In this document: piece after piece, positions 10,215 to 21,533 of the stretch
Layout of the letters: each line of letters begins with the position of its first letter
How positions within the stretch are numbered: position 1 is the first letter of the stretch
Source: Gambelia wislizenii
Lineage: Eukaryota; Chordata; Lepidosauria; Squamata; Crotaphytidae
Direction: 5' to 3'
NCBI GenBank assembly: GCA_030847615.1
Contig: JAUMIR010000002.1
Location: 200,615,809-200,679,808 of the forward strand
Length of the DNA stretch: 64,000 bases
Made by a program: the position numbers and the translations under genes
Notes under the pieces: model-generated
Databases searched by the model: none
The model's input: the letters and a program-made list of their open reading frames with translations, nothing else
Told to the model about the DNA's origin: nothing

Positions 10215-10716
10215 CAGTTGTCCCTTCACATTCACGGGGGTAAGGTTCCACAGACCCCCGCGAATGTCAAAAAACCGTGAATATTGATTGCCCTCCCCTC
10301 CCCCGCTAAAGCGACCATGGGGCCACCGGAGGCCCCATACTCGCTTTTCTCGGGCTCCCCACTCCCTCCCAAGGCCCCGTGGAGGCCTCTGCGGCCCTCC
10401 CCCCACCCTCCCCAGGCCTTCACGGAGCCTTCGAGGGCTCTGTGAAGGCCTCCGCGGCCTCCCCCCACCCTCCCCAGCGCGTCCCCCACCCTCCCCGGGG
10501 CCCTTCCCCCTCCCTCCCAGGGCCTTCACGGGGCCTTTGGAGGGTCTCCGAGGGCCCCGTGAAGGCCTCCCCAGCCCTCTCCGCTCCCTCCAAGGGCTTT
10601 TACGGGGCCTCCAGAGGCCCTGTCTCGCGGTGTTGGGGGGCCCCGGGGGGGCCCTCCCAAAACCGCGAATAATTGAAACCGCGAATGTCGAGTTCGCGAA
10701 TGTGGAGGGGCAACTG
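10215..10716. mobile_element. Tigger-like (pogo) non-autonomous transposon with GC-rich core, TSD TA
   Basis: The ends are CAGTTGTCCCTTCACATTC and its complement GAATGTGGAGGGGCAACTG, flanked by TA on both sides as in Tc1/mariner elements. The interior (about 10280-10680) is extremely G+C-rich and CpG-containing. It is built from imperfect repeats of ggcct/cccacc-type units that read as proline/arginine- or glycine-rich nonsense on either strand. The four overlapping open frames here are products of this composition, not genes. Confidence 0.75.
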
Positions 10717-10718
10717 TA

Positions 10719-12680
10719 CACCTTGCTTTATGGCTACAACCCCTCACATATACACTCAAGTTGGTCAGTGTGTATTCATTTAGAGTAACAGTAATATTAA
10801 CCAAGTATTACTAATTAATATATTTGGCAGTTAGCATAACAGTAGTACTAATCTTTGAGACCATTAGGATCTGTACAAGAGTTTTCTTTGGTTCAGTCAG
10901 AGATTCTCAGGTAAGATTCCAGACCTGCCTGTATAAAATTCCAGCTCTGTTCTTGAGGCAATACTGAGTTCTGTTCCAAGTATTCCTCTCACAACTTGTC
11001 ATGGCAATCTTCCCAAGTCAAGTTAATGTCTTTTCTATTTGTCTTCCAACCCACCCCGCCCCCTTGTATGTGTAGCAACTCACTTGAGGGATGCTTTCAG
11101 ACAAAGGACTCCTAATGTTACAAGTCAAAAGATATTGTGTAACTGGTCTGTTTTTTCTTCCTTGGGAAGGCATATACAGTATGCAAATTCTTTGCATTAC
11201 AAGACCAGTTGGAAATGAATGATTTTTCCCCCCTTGGAAAAATTCCTAGAATGATTGGATCATATGCACTCACAGTAGATTTTATAACCTCATAATTTTC
11301 ACTGGCTCACTTAACTCTCTCACCCCCATTTTGTGAAGTGGGAGGAAAATCTGGCCTTACAGTATATTTTCAGCGCTGTTTCACCATGGTACAGAAAGCT
11401 GAATACAGGACTGAATAAACAATTTATCACTGACTCACCCTGTGATTAGGATAAATGGTGAAGCATTTTAAGCTATCTTCAAACTCTCCTACACACACAC
11501 ACACACACGCATTAGAAGATGAAAGTGCTTTGTTTATCTGTCTATCCTCTAAAAACAAACACATCATATTCTTTCTCTTGCCACAGTCCCAGTTTCTACT
11601 TCTCAGAAATGGAAGCTGAAAATCCATCTTTTTTTTTTTCCACTATAGAATCTTGATCAGCTTGCTGCCTAATCCCATATCTGTGGTTTCCAGCTCTTCT
11701 CCTGCCTGGAACAGTTCTGTCCATCTCAGTCTGAATAGATACCAAATCCAAACTTATCTCACTGCAACTGTATGCAAACTTACTTGGAGTAAGTGCCTTA
11801 AAATTCTGTAGAACTGTAATCATGCACCAGACGGTCCTATCAGACTCATTAAATCTTGTCAAGTCCCCCACACACACCAAGTAGTCACTCCAATGCAATT
11901 TAATAACCATCTAATCTTGCATTTGTGAACGTTCTCATAATGTGAGATGTTTTACATTTGAGTACTAAAAAGTCTGAGAAAAGAGAACTGCTTATATAGG
12001 ACAGTCTTACTTATCCAAGTGACATGTGACATATCCAAACCACAATTAGGCTTTAATCAGATTCTGATTAAATATAAGTATGATTTACATGAGTATATTG
12101 ACAAGGAACGAGTTAAGGGATACAGTTAGAATGAGTAAAAACGATTTTTAAGTGCAATGGAGATTCTGTTGTAACCTTGTATTTTGCACATCTAAATCTG
12201 AATCCTGCCCCCACTTCTCACACCTGCTATTTGCAAAGGGAGGAAAGCAGATTGTAAATAACAGATGATTTGTAACTGATCTGAATCAGGAGCCCAGCAA
12301 GGACAAAGTGTTAAAGCCCCCTCCACCCTTCCCCCTCCTCCTGACTTTGGTCTGTAAAGAAAGGCAAGCCTGGCCCTACTGTTAGGCAAAGCAAGTCAAT
12401 CCCCTTAAGCCACAAATGTTGGGTGGCAATAGCAACAGCCTTCCTCCTGTTCTCATCAATTCTGGGCAGAGCTTGTATATCATACAAACTGTCCTGTGCT
12501 CTGAAAAACTAACTTGCAACCTTAGTTGTGGTGGTGGATACTGTTCCATCATGTGCTTTAATTGCCTGTCTATTCAACTTGTACATGGGATGGGAAAGAG
12601 TACCATCTTTTCCTTTGCCTCTAAGATAAAAAAATATTTTGGCTAGCCTTGAAAAGTAAGAGTGTGTGTATGTATAGTGT
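10719..12680. other. no gene seen
   Basis: Ordinary A+T-rich sequence with a (CA)n at 11490-11508 and a T11 run near 11629. Short open frames show no recognisable motif. Confidence 0.5.
11490..11508. repeat. (CA)n microsatellite
   Basis: About nine AC units ending ACGC. Confidence 0.9.
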
Positions 12681-12902
12681 AAAAGAAAGTATGGTGTAGC
12701 AGTTTGAGTGTTGGACTAGGACTCTGGGAGACAGGGGTTTGGTTGTCTGTTCAACCATGGAAACCCACTGTGTGTCCTTGGGCAAGTCACACTTTCCCAG
12801 GTTCAGAGGAAGGCAATGGCAAGCTCCCTCTGAACAGATCTTGCTAAGAAAACTCTACAATAGGGCTGCCATAAGTTAGAGTTGACTTGAATGTACATAA
12901 CA
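12681..12902 (+). repeat. full-length tRNA-derived SINE with BovB-like tail
   Basis: The head 'AGTATGGTGTAGCAGTTTGAG' resembles a pol III A box, and a GGTTTGGTTGTCT segment is a degenerate B box. The central block CCTTGGGCAAGTCACAC follows, then GAGGAAGGCAATGGCAAG. The tail is GGGCTGCCATAAGTTAGAG with TTGACTTGAATG, like the BovB 3' end, so BovB would have moved it in trans. Confidence 0.75.
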
Positions 12903-13434
12903 TTTGTGTATGATATGTATACACTCACACACAAGTACATATACATACCTCATCATATATAAAAACTGTATGATACTTAAGTTTGGTGCTGGGTATGTTC
13001 CCTGGGGAGAGTGTCTCTTTCATTGCCTAATTTCTGATGGCATGGACAGAGCTTGGAAAAAATAGGTTTTTGGTATACAGCTTCTAGAATCCTCTAACAA
13101 GCATGGCCAGTAAACACACAAAATGGAAGATTCTGGGAATTATATAACAAGAAAATCATTTTTCCAGATCTTCAGGGGCAGCCAGAGAGGGGCTTCAGAT
13201 GCTGTTAATTGCAGTCAGGCAGGTTCATGTGAGAAAAGGTTATCCTTTCCATACTTGGAATCTCAAGCCATATATAAGGCTTTAGTGATACAATAGCCAC
13301 TGAATCAGCAGAATATTGCAGGCTGAGGATATGAACTGGTCTTGAAATGCCTAAGTTTTTGCATGATAAAAAAAGAACAAAATTAAAGGAACTAATTGGC
13401 AATTCTTAAATGTAATTAAAGAACAAGGCCTGTC
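12903..13434. other. no gene seen
   Basis: A/T-rich with TATG/CACA simple tracts at 12905-12960. Nothing coding recognised. Confidence 0.45.
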
Positions 13435-14574
13435 TGTTCACAATTCCCTGCTCAGTGCAGCATCTCCAGCTAGAGAATTCTCAGCAGGTAGCTGTTCAGC
13501 CTCTTTTTGGAGACATCTAGAGAAGGAGACCCCACCATCTCTTTAGGCTATTAGTTCCATTGCTGAACTGCTCTCACTGTCAAGAAGTTTCTTCGAATGT
13601 TCAATCGAAATTTAACCTCCCATAGCATAAAATCATAAGACCTAGTTCAACTGTCTAAGACAACAGAGAATAAACCTGCACCCACTTCTTTGTGGCAGCT
13701 CTTGAGGTATTTGAAGGGTGTGATCATGTCAGCCTTCAGTCTTTTCTTCACCAAGCTGAACATGCTCAGCTCCTTCAATCTTTAATCATATGTTTTAGTC
13801 TCCATGCCTCTTATCATCCTCACTGCCCTTCTCTGAACCCACTCCAACTTGGCTATTGGTGTTGTTGTTTGTAAGTCATTTCCAACTTATGGTGACACTA
13901 AGGTGAACTTATCATGGGGTTTTCTTGGCAAATTTGTTTAGGGACCCTGACCTCTGGAGTCATAATCCAACATTTGAACCAATTTTGGCTCTCTTAACTT
14001 GTCTACATAATTTTTAAAATGAGACGTCCAGAACTGAACACATACTCTAGATGGAGGCTGACCAGTGCAGAATATAGTGGGACTGTTGCATCCCTTGACT
14101 GGAAACTACTGCATACTTCTGCTAATGCAGGCTAAAATAGCATTCACTTTTTTGCTGCAACATCACACTGCTGGCTCATGTTCAACTTGTGATCAACATT
14201 AATCCCAATGTCCTTTTTGCATGTAGTACTGCTGATCCTATAGCTGTGCATATGGTTTTTTTTGGCCTAAATGTAGAATGTTGCATTTGTCTCTGTTGAA
14301 TTTCATTGTATTAATTTCAACCCAGTTTTTTAGTTCATCAAGGTCTTTTTGGTTTCTTTTCTCGTCTTCCAATGTGTTAGCTACCTCCCCCAGTTATGTA
14401 TCATACACAGATTTGGTAAGGATTCTCTTTTCCCCATCATCTAAATCAATAAAAATATTGAAGCATGTCGGGCCCAGGACAGAAGGCTGCAGCAAATGCT
14501 TTGCTGAACTCCAGATAAATAGCATCCACAGCTTTCCCACTATCTACTAAACTAGTGACCTAATGAAAAAAAGA
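13435..14574 (-). pseudogene. old CR1 LINE, antisense, with internal deletions
   Basis: Read on the minus strand, the RT part comes first: LVDSGKAVDAIYLEFSKAF, the D-containing 'YLDFSKAFD' motif with its second D lost, then a degraded PGP segment. The post-RT tail follows (14270-14030: HKLNMSQQCDVAAKK), and then the 3' end (13790-13440) equivalent to 'SLEKR.RGD.......LKG'. The 3' UTR lacks the fresh octamer tail. A SINE interrupts it at 13858-13985. It is more diverged than the CR1 copies at 3.3, 24.6 and 62.4 kb. Confidence 0.65.
13858..13985 (-). repeat. SINE fragment (BovB-tail type) inserted in CR1
   Basis: On the plus strand it reads TTGTAAGTCATTTCCAACTT, then ATGGTGACACTAAGGTGAAC and GGGGTTTTCTTGGCAA: the complement of the SINE 3' half. 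The middle is shortened. Confidence 0.65.
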
Positions 14575-14576
14575 TA

Positions 14577-14781
14577 CAGTGAGCTTACCAGCAGGCTCTA
14601 GATCTGCAGATGTGATCCATTGTGGATCATCACGTCCCATACCTAAAATGGCAGTGGCATGCACTTGCTGAAACATCCATACACACATAACCACCATTTG
14701 ATAATATGGGACGCAATAATCTGTGGTCTTATCTATGTAGGGTCCTGGAACTGAACCCCCAGGGATGTGGAGGGCCCGCTG
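14577..14781 (-). mobile_element. Tigger-like transposon relic, TSD TA
   Basis: The right end GGAGGGCCCGCTG is the complement of the family's CAGCGGGCCCTC start, and GGTCCTGGAACTGAACCCCC matches its subterminal block. TA flanks both ends. The left end is heavily diverged. It separates a minus-strand CR1 piece from a plus-strand CR1 piece. Confidence 0.55.
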
Positions 14782-14783
14782 TA

Positions 14784-15075
14784 TAAGATTAAATCCTGCC
14801 AAACTAACTTTATTTTTTTTTAATCAGGTCATTAGTTTAGTAGATGGTGGGAATGCTGTGGATATAATTTATCTGGGTTTTGCTGATAAGGTCCCCTATG
14901 ATATTTTGATTAGCAAGCAGACCAGATATGGAATAGATGGAAACACCACCAGATTGATCCATAATTGATGGAAAACCATGCTCAAGGAGTTGTCATCAGT
15001 GGCTGTGCTTCAAACTGGAAGGAGGTCTCAAGTAGAGTGCCAGAGAATTCTGCCCTGGGGCCAACACTTTTAATA
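14784..15075 (+). pseudogene. CR1 reverse transcriptase fragment, sense
   Basis: Translates to CQTN.., then NQVISLVDGGNAVDIIYLGF and KVPYDILISKQ, the CR1 RT region around '[27 protein letters not shown]'. The first catalytic D is replaced (YLGF) and a few residues are deleted. It ends at ...RILPWGQHF, where the family has '[10 protein letters not shown]'. Both ends are ragged. Confidence 0.7.
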
Positions 15076-15154
15076 CATAAAAACATTTAATATATGTTTA
15101 TTCTCTATGTGCTTCTTCTCTTTACAGTAAACTTACAGTATCTGCCTGCCTTGG

Positions 15155-15156
<2 letters not shown>

Positions 15157-15187
<31 letters not shown>
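15157..15187. repeat. (TA)n microsatellite
   Basis: About fifteen AT units. Confidence 0.9.
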
Positions 15188-15190
<3 letters not shown>

Positions 15191-16088
15191 TTTGCAGTAA
15201 GATGCAGTTACAGAAACTACCAGTTTAAGTGGGCAGATTGCATTTTAGGAAGGAGAGAACAGATACCATGCTTTTTGAGTTGACCCCTCAATACTGCTTG
15301 ATTATGTATGGAGTGCTGAGACCTAACTCTAGTGCTGGATTTTCTGCTTATTTAGTGTGCTGATAAGTTGCACCCTCTACCTACCAGCATATAGGCAGGG
15401 TGATAATGATAAAAATGCCAACAAGAAACTGAGAAGCAAAATAACAACAACAAAAAACAAAAACAGAATAAAATTAAGAGCTAGATTAAAACTAAGAGCA
15501 ACATAAAATGTTACAAAGAATTAAAAGCATGAAGGAACACAACGTTTATAAGATGTCTAAAAGGAAAGAAATAAATGAGCCAATCTTACCAACTCCTTCA
15601 AGAGTGAGAGTTCCATAATTGGGGTGCTGCTCCTGAAATGTCTTGAGTACCAACACACCTGGCTTTTCTAGAGGGTGGGACATATAATTGAGGTTGCCAG
15701 TTCTCAGGGGCTGGCCCTAAGTCTCCAGTTTTCATAAGTCGTGTCCAGGCAGGAGGCCAGGGTACATACTCTCTAGTTTTGGTGGGGTCAACTCTGGGCA
15801 AGAGAAATGGACTATGTGCAGATCTCCAGTTCAGGTTGCTACACTTGGGGGTTCTTTGTATTTACTTAGTGAGCTTTGTCTTTCCCTCCAAGTTGTTGTG
15901 GTACCAGGGCCCACGCTCTGCTCTGTGTCCACCTTCTGGCTAGAAGTAAGTAGGCTATAGTTAATGAATCTTCCTTGTTCCATTTCCTTAAGTAGATGGG
16001 AAGGAATAATCATATCATTTCACATTAATCTGGAAACAGTCCCTTTAGCTAAGATTTTTGTCTTGATTTCCAAACAGGCAGATATGTT

Positions 16089-16130
<42 letters not shown>

Positions 16131-16418
16131 ACACGCATGCGCTTGACAATCTGTGAGCCACTATGGCTGGTACTTAACGCGTAATGGTTAATGACATTAC
16201 CAGAATTGGCAGCCCTACATATAATAGGGCTTTTGATCTATTCAGTAAGAATAAATCTCACAAACCTTTTTCTTAGAAAGTATATAGAATCATACTTCCA
16301 TGTTTAATAGTTACTCATGTGTAAGTCATGAGAGGCAGTCAGGGAGACAGTGGTGGATGCCCTCATCCTTGTTGAACCCTGCCATCCTGTCCTTGGATGG
16401 CATTTTTTAGCCTTTGTA
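15188..16418. other. no gene seen; (CT)n tract at 16092-16126
   Basis: A-rich sequence at 15420-15530 may be an old poly-A tail. The 15600-16010 minus-strand short frames have no motif I can place. A (CT)17-like run is at 16092-16126. Confidence 0.4.
16092..16126. repeat. (CT)n microsatellite
   Basis: About 17 CT units, then TGTGCACACGCATGCGC, an alternating purine-pyrimidine stretch. Confidence 0.9.
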
Positions 16419-16709
16419 TTAGGATGCATTATTATGCCATGAGAAATAAACTAGAGCAGTAAAAACCCCAGTGAGCCCAAAGGACTCACCTACAGTGAGG
16501 ATTGCTTGCTGAATCTCTGCATTGATAATTGTTGTGTCCTTCCAGACAGTTTCATTCACCTGGGGTGAGTAGCTCATGCTTGTGTTAGCATTGTGTGTGG
16601 TTGAGTTAATCAGTCGCTGTAGATGCAGAATATCTCCCTTCAAAGGGGATGTGCCCATAACAGTAACTGGTTTAGAGACATGGCGCTGGAGGTGGTTGTG
16701 AAAGCCCAT
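16419..16709 (-). other. unrecognised 96-codon open stretch; possible exon or relic
   Basis: On the minus strand an open frame has ordinary protein-like composition rather than repeat-derived composition. It includes LKGDILHLQRLINSTTHNAN, VNETVWKDTTIINAEIQQAI and three potential N-glycosylation sequons (NST, NTS, NET). A consensus splice donor, GTAG|gtgagt, follows the ..QQAILTV codons at about 16496-16490, and a weak CAG acceptor sits before VNETVW. I do not recognise the family. It could be an extracellular exon of a host gene, a relic of an unknown element, or chance. No neighbouring exon was identified. Confidence 0.25.
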
Positions 16710-17137
16710 TCTGGAGCAAACTTGTCAATGGATGGTGAGCACATTTGAAATGTTGAGGAAGTCTGGAGGCAAAGTATGATAGTGACAGGCACCAAGTGTG
16801 GGTCTACAATTTCCCCATTTCACTTCAGACATAATACTGTTTCAGGTGTTTCTCAAAAGTCCATAGAAGAGCCTAAGTGGCTTGTGCAGCCCATGTTACA
16901 CCATTGTAATATCTGTGAAGCCACCAACAAGACTCTGTTGATTCAGTCTGTAAGAGCTTGGCTTTTAATATTTGTGTGTATGCTGACCTTTGGATTAATA
17001 GTTACAAATAAAATCTTTCATCAGCAGCTACAGAGCTGACAGAGCACTGCAATCTAGGTAGGTGCACTCCTAATGAATCCCTCTTTTTCCTCCATCTACC
17101 CTCTTTTCTTCTTCAGCCCATTTACATTTACAGTCTG

Positions 17138-17250
17138 TTTTGATGGCTTTCAGCCATACTTTGATTGTGATTCCTGCGTGGCAGGGGGTTGGACTGGATG
17201 GCCCTTGTGGTCTCTTCCAACTCTACAATTCTGAGTCTATGAGTCTATAA
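17138..17250 (+). repeat. CR1 3'-terminal fragment
   Basis: Contains TTTGATTGTGATTCCTGCGT, GGTTGGACTGGATGGCCCTT and TCTTCCAACTCTACAATTCT, ending in degenerate GAGTCTATGA octamers. This is the CR1 3' UTR only, severely 5'-truncated. Confidence 0.8.
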
Positions 17251-18039
17251 AAGCAGAGCTCATTTGCTTCTGGAAAATCTTTGCATTTTCTTTTGTGCTT
17301 GGGGAGTATTAAGCAGCCTATTTTTTTCTTTTTGTTAGGCTTTAATTTGAACAATTTTAAGTATCATGACCATGTGCCTAGGGGTTGGGACAGTCATCCA
17401 ACCTTGATTAAATTGAAGATAAACAACAAGGACACCATCTCAAATTCTGCTGGCTCTAGCAATTAGGCATGCTAGCCTTCTGACCTTTTACCTTCTCCCT
17501 GGAGGCACCTCCTGCTTTGAATGCTTCATAAGAAATGTGAGTGAAAGAATAACCATGATCTTAATAGAATGGAGGGAAGGGGCACCTGGAATCATTAACT
17601 GGGCATCCCACAACCCCACAAGCAGACACTGAACCCAAAGGTCAGAACCTGGTTGATGTACCATGGAGCATAACAACAGCAGAAAGCGATCAAACTATAC
17701 TTGGTATTACTTTGCCAAGTGCATTTGTCTTTGGAAACGCACCACATCTAAGCATTTGTCAACATGATATCATGAATATTTATTAGGAATTAGGTCTCAC
17801 TGACTTCAGTGCAACATACTCCCATGTGTATGTACATTAAGTGAGCATAGAATTACAGCCAGAGAGTATGATCTTATCCACACATTACATAGGACCACTG
17901 TTAGATCTTCTTGTGCCAGTGGAATGCAAAGAGAGGCCAGGATAGTGAATTTACAGTGGCATAACAAAGTAATGCAGCAACTCCCCTGTCGCAACAGCTG
18001 GCCACTGCTCTGCTTCTGAGCATAATTCAAAGCATACAC
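17251..18039. other. no gene seen; one short old repeat tail near 17790-17860
   Basis: The sequence at 17790-17860 (CATACTCCCATGTGTATGTA) resembles the old 'ttActyccaagTaa' repeat fragment at 8.6 and 26.3 kb. The rest is unassigned. Confidence 0.4.
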
Positions 18040-18240
18040 TCCAATATTTGACAAATGAAAACCAGGACATGTGTGGCCATACAACATCAGAATGTGTTCG
18101 AGATGGCAAAAGTTACTAATGAAGAAGAACACACAAGCAAGGAGAGGTTGCAGCAGTTTGCTTTTGCCTAAGCCTACTGGGAAGGGCAAGACTCTCCCCT
18201 CCTTTCCTTTCCGCCCTGCTGAGTGTCATGAACACCCTGG
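18040..18240. repeat. unclassified interspersed repeat, copy 1
   Basis: It shares about 180 bp with 54365-54550, including GATGGCAAAAGTTA, GTTTGCTTTTGCCT and AGGGCAAGACTCT. No coding capacity or terminal repeats were identified. Confidence 0.6.
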
Positions 18241-18520
18241 CTGAGGAGGAGGAGGAGGAGGAAGAAGAAACAGAGAACGCAGATGAGGCAGAGGGGGGAA
18301 GTATACTGTACCTGAATCTGAAGAAGCAGAAAGAGACAGTCTGGCTCATCCTGAAGATACTGCCCTGGCTCCCCCAAGAGGGCAGCCAAAGCAGATAAAG
18401 AACACATACCTCACTCAGAAGAACCAACAGCCAGTCAAGCCAGTGATGGATGATCTAGATGCCATGCTGCTTCTCTCTGTACCATCACCCTTGCAGGTAC
18501 ATCTGATGTGAACATGGAAA
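18241..18520 (+). other. low-complexity GAG-rich stretch with a short acidic open frame
   Basis: A (GAG)n run at 18244-18265 leads into a plus-strand frame encoding an acidic, proline-containing peptide (YTVPESEEAERD..PEDTALAPP). It may be a scrap of an LTR-element gag or another transposon protein. It has no start or supporting motif, so I leave it unnamed. Confidence 0.25.
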
Positions 18521-19379
18521 GGACCTTCTTGGTGGCTGCTTCCATGCTCTGACACACCTTTCCTAGAGAGGTTAGACTGGCACCCTCCCTGCTATCCTTC
18601 TGCAGGCAGGTCTTTGAAGAATTATTGGGGGGGGGCTTCGAGAATGTACAGTACTGTTTATTTTTTGTGGTTTTTAATTTTTTTTTAATTTTCAGAGAGT
18701 ACAAATCTTTATAGCATTGTTTACACAAAACATATGAAACTGGCTTATAAAGCTGGCATGTACAAAACAAAACAAAATCCAAGGACTGGAAGAGTACAAC
18801 ATAATATGAAACAATTACATTTCTAGCACAGAGATATTACAATACAGTACATGATGCACATTATAGAACATTCCCATGTCATAAAGCAGGGCTGGGGAAA
18901 GAAAACCATCAGGGTTGAGGCTGTGTTACTTACGAACATTCATTTAAAGTGTTGTACATTCATCAGAAACTACCACCACTCTGGCATCATCCTACACTAC
19001 AGTACAAACATCTTCCATACATTCTCCAAAACACAGACCCTTTAAATCACTGTTCACAATTTATCATCATCAGCATTTTCAGCAGACATTAACACTTGTT
19101 CCATGCCGTCAGCCACTTTTTTTTAAAAAAAAAGAATTATTTCCTCACACAACAAGCATAACTTAATGGGCAATTGTTTTCATTATGGCAACACTAGATC
19201 CTCAGTCATTAAAGAAAAACTATTGTTTTGCAATGTCTACTGTTGTCCTTTGAAAACATTACAGGGCTTTCAACTTCACAGCTATGTTTTTTTTAATGGT
19301 CATGTTTCTAACTGCTTTTAGGGTGATTTTTTTTTGTTAGTTTAATTTCATTTTTAACTTTTGTATGAAGTGAATTTTG
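18521..19379. other. no gene seen
   Basis: Contains G7, T9 and A9 runs and A/T-rich unassigned sequence. Confidence 0.4.
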
Positions 19380-19475
19380 AAGCTATATCTGTTTTAACCT
19401 TTCTATGCTGCCCTGAGTCCCAAACTGGGGAGAAAGCCACGATATGAATATAATAATAATAATACTAACAATAAG
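19380..19475 (+). repeat. L2/SINE-type 3' tail with (ATA)n
   Basis: The phrase CTATGCTGCCCTGAGTCCCA followed by GGGGAGAAAGCCACGATATG and (AATA)n is the recurrent lizard LINE/SINE 3' terminus. Another copy lies at 45520-45600. Confidence 0.6.
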
Positions 19476-20064
19476 TAACAACATGCTGTACCACCATAAG
19501 GCTGGACTAGCAGAACCTTTTCCCCAGTGATCTAATGCCAGAACAAGGGTTCACAATATGGCTTACGAAGTTTTAATCTCATCCTCCAGGGGTATCTTAG
19601 GGGAATTTACTGTACATAGTGTTGCACCCCTCCAGCCTCAAAGATTCCTGTGGGGCAGGATAGTCTGAGAGAGTACTCAGTGGCAGTCCAAGGGCATCCA
19701 TTTTGATTCATTACTGGGGAGGCTGTGACACCAGGTCTCTCCCCCAGTCATAGGATTTTATCACATGAGGCTACCAAAGCAGAATTACAGCAGGACAGTG
19801 CATCTGTGGCCATACCTTATCACATGACGCCATGTGTGTCCTGTAGCTGCTTCACCTTCCATCCATTCCTGGAGTGCTCCTTTTCATTGCTGGACAAAAC
19901 CTGTCAATGCCTCCCAATCGTGCTGCTTTACCACTATTGATTCACATGTGATAAGTTCCTCCTGCAGTCATGTGGTATGAGTGGGCATTATTCTGCTCCT
20001 CTCCCCATTCCACCTTGCTACTCCCAAGTGGGCTGTTTTTCTTTTCCTTTTCCAGTTTCTTTTC
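19476..20064. other. no gene seen
   Basis: Unassigned sequence, pyrimidine-rich at 20040-20064. Several overlapping plus-strand frames around 19980-20330 cross the Tigger-like element and are spurious. Confidence 0.4.
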
Positions 20065-20295
20065 CAGTGGGCCCTTGGTTTCCACTGGGGTTTGGTTCCA
20101 GGACCCCCTATGGATACAAAACTCTGTGGATACTCAAGTCCCATTATATACAATGGTGTAGTAATATGGTCCCCCTTTTATATAAAAGTGGCAAAATCAA
20201 GGTTTGCTCTGGGGAGGGGCATTTGGGGGAATATTTTCAAGCTGGGGATGGTTGAATCCATGGATGCAGAATTCATGGATACGGAGAGCCGACTG
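20065..20295 (+). mobile_element. Tigger-like (pogo) non-autonomous transposon
   Basis: Starts CAGTGGGCCCTTGGTTTCC and ends GGAGAGCCGACTG|TA. It has the full internal order of the family: GGTTTGGTTCCAGGACCCC, then TCCCATTATATACAATGG, TGGTTGAATCCATGGATGC. The left TA is mutated. Sister copies lie at 37189 and 60895. Confidence 0.8.
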
Positions 20296-20605
20296 TATTT
20301 TCTTCAGCTTCATTTCCCTGTCCCATGCCATTGATGGATAGGATTCTGACCGTCCAGGGGTCAATCATAACATCTAAACCCTATCCACAGAACACATGTG
20401 AAAGCCCCAGCCCTGTGTTTGACAGAATGATTAGTAAAGAAATTGGAACTTTGGTCATTGGTGAAAGGTACATAGAACAACAAAGACAGCATTTTACAAA
20501 CAGCAAACAAATATAAGGAAAGCATGTGTGATAATGGGGGGATTGCATCTCCCATTATCCTTCAATTCAGTGATCAGGTACCTGCAAAATCAGCGATCAG
20601 GTAAC
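20296..20605. other. no gene seen
   Basis: Unassigned. The left boundary of the LTR-like block to the right may fall within this stretch. Confidence 0.35.
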
Positions 20606-21185
20606 AAACGGTTAACTGGAGCTCTGGAGGAAGGTTACACCTCCAAAGTAAGTGTCATAATGGTGTCATATCACCAGAGATAGAATAGCCAATCAGGACT
20701 TGAGAGTGGCAGTTTCAAAAGGTAATATAGGCTAGCTAAAAGCCATGAAGCAGCAGACAAAGAAGGCTCTGGGATGTGGAGATGGGATAACATCAGATCT
20801 CAGAGAGAAGCCCTGAGATGAGCACATGGCATCTCAGGCAAAGCTGAACAAAGGGACAAAGAGCCCTGAGGTGAGGAACCTCATCTCAGAGACAAACAGA
20901 GACTGAACTGCATGTATCAGTGAGTCGATCTAGGGAAATTTTTAGCTAGATCACGTTAGTGGATTATGTTTAATTTTCCACTTTGGCTGAATGTTTGTAC
21001 TATTTCTGTAACTCCTAAGACTAGACCTGGAGAAGGAAATGTTTTCTTCATGAGAGATTTGCATATTTTAAGCCTTGCTTGAATAAAATAAGCTTTTCTG
21101 TCTTTCTATAAGCTGATGGTAACGTGCCTTGTCATTTGCTCTGTCATTTTCTCCTTCTTTGGAGAAAAGAGGGAGGGACGTTACA
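20606..21185 (+). repeat. probable solo LTR (left boundary uncertain)
   Basis: The block has an AATAAA signal at 21082-21087 followed by a U5-like stretch that ends GGGAGGGACGTTACA at 21185, typical of an LTR terminus. Internal tandem phrases of GAGATGAG/CATCTCAG type are like LTR U3 repeats. I could not find the matching TGTAACG-type start or a target duplication, so boundaries and class are open. Confidence 0.4.
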
Positions 21186-21299
21186 TCTCCACACTGGCAG
21201 AGAGTACCAAGGAACTAGAATTCCCACAGCCTCCCTTTCCCCTGTATTAAAGGAATAGGGAAATCAAAGGGTGGTGGCAGCGAAATATCTGAAGGGGGC

Positions 21300-21533
21300 A
21301 CTGTTGGGAGATTCCCAGGCTAGAGGAATTCTAAAATTGCATCTAAGAAGGAACAGCTTTTCCACACACACACAACCATCAAACACTACAAATCCTTTCA
21401 GCAATCTGCAGACATGAAATAACTCGGCTTTACTTTGCCAAAACATGTGGAGACAAAGAAACGCTGGTGCAAATTGCCTATAATGCGCAGGTATGTGCAT
21501 TATTTCTTCCCATATAGACGAGCCCTTAGTAAA
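21300..21533. mobile_element. MITE family B-related copy
   Basis: The right half (TTTGCCAAAACATGTGGAGA, then AAGAAACGCTG, ending ATATAGACGAGCCC) matches the right half of the copy at 49496-50041 and the TIR of family B. The left boundary is approximate. A (CA)n run sits at 21363. Confidence 0.5.

Noticed and set aside
10173..10804. Four overlapping Pro/Gly/Arg-rich frames, collagen-like at a glance
   Set aside because: They come from the GC-rich repetitive core of a TA-flanked Tigger-like element and are open on both strands only because stops are A/T-rich.
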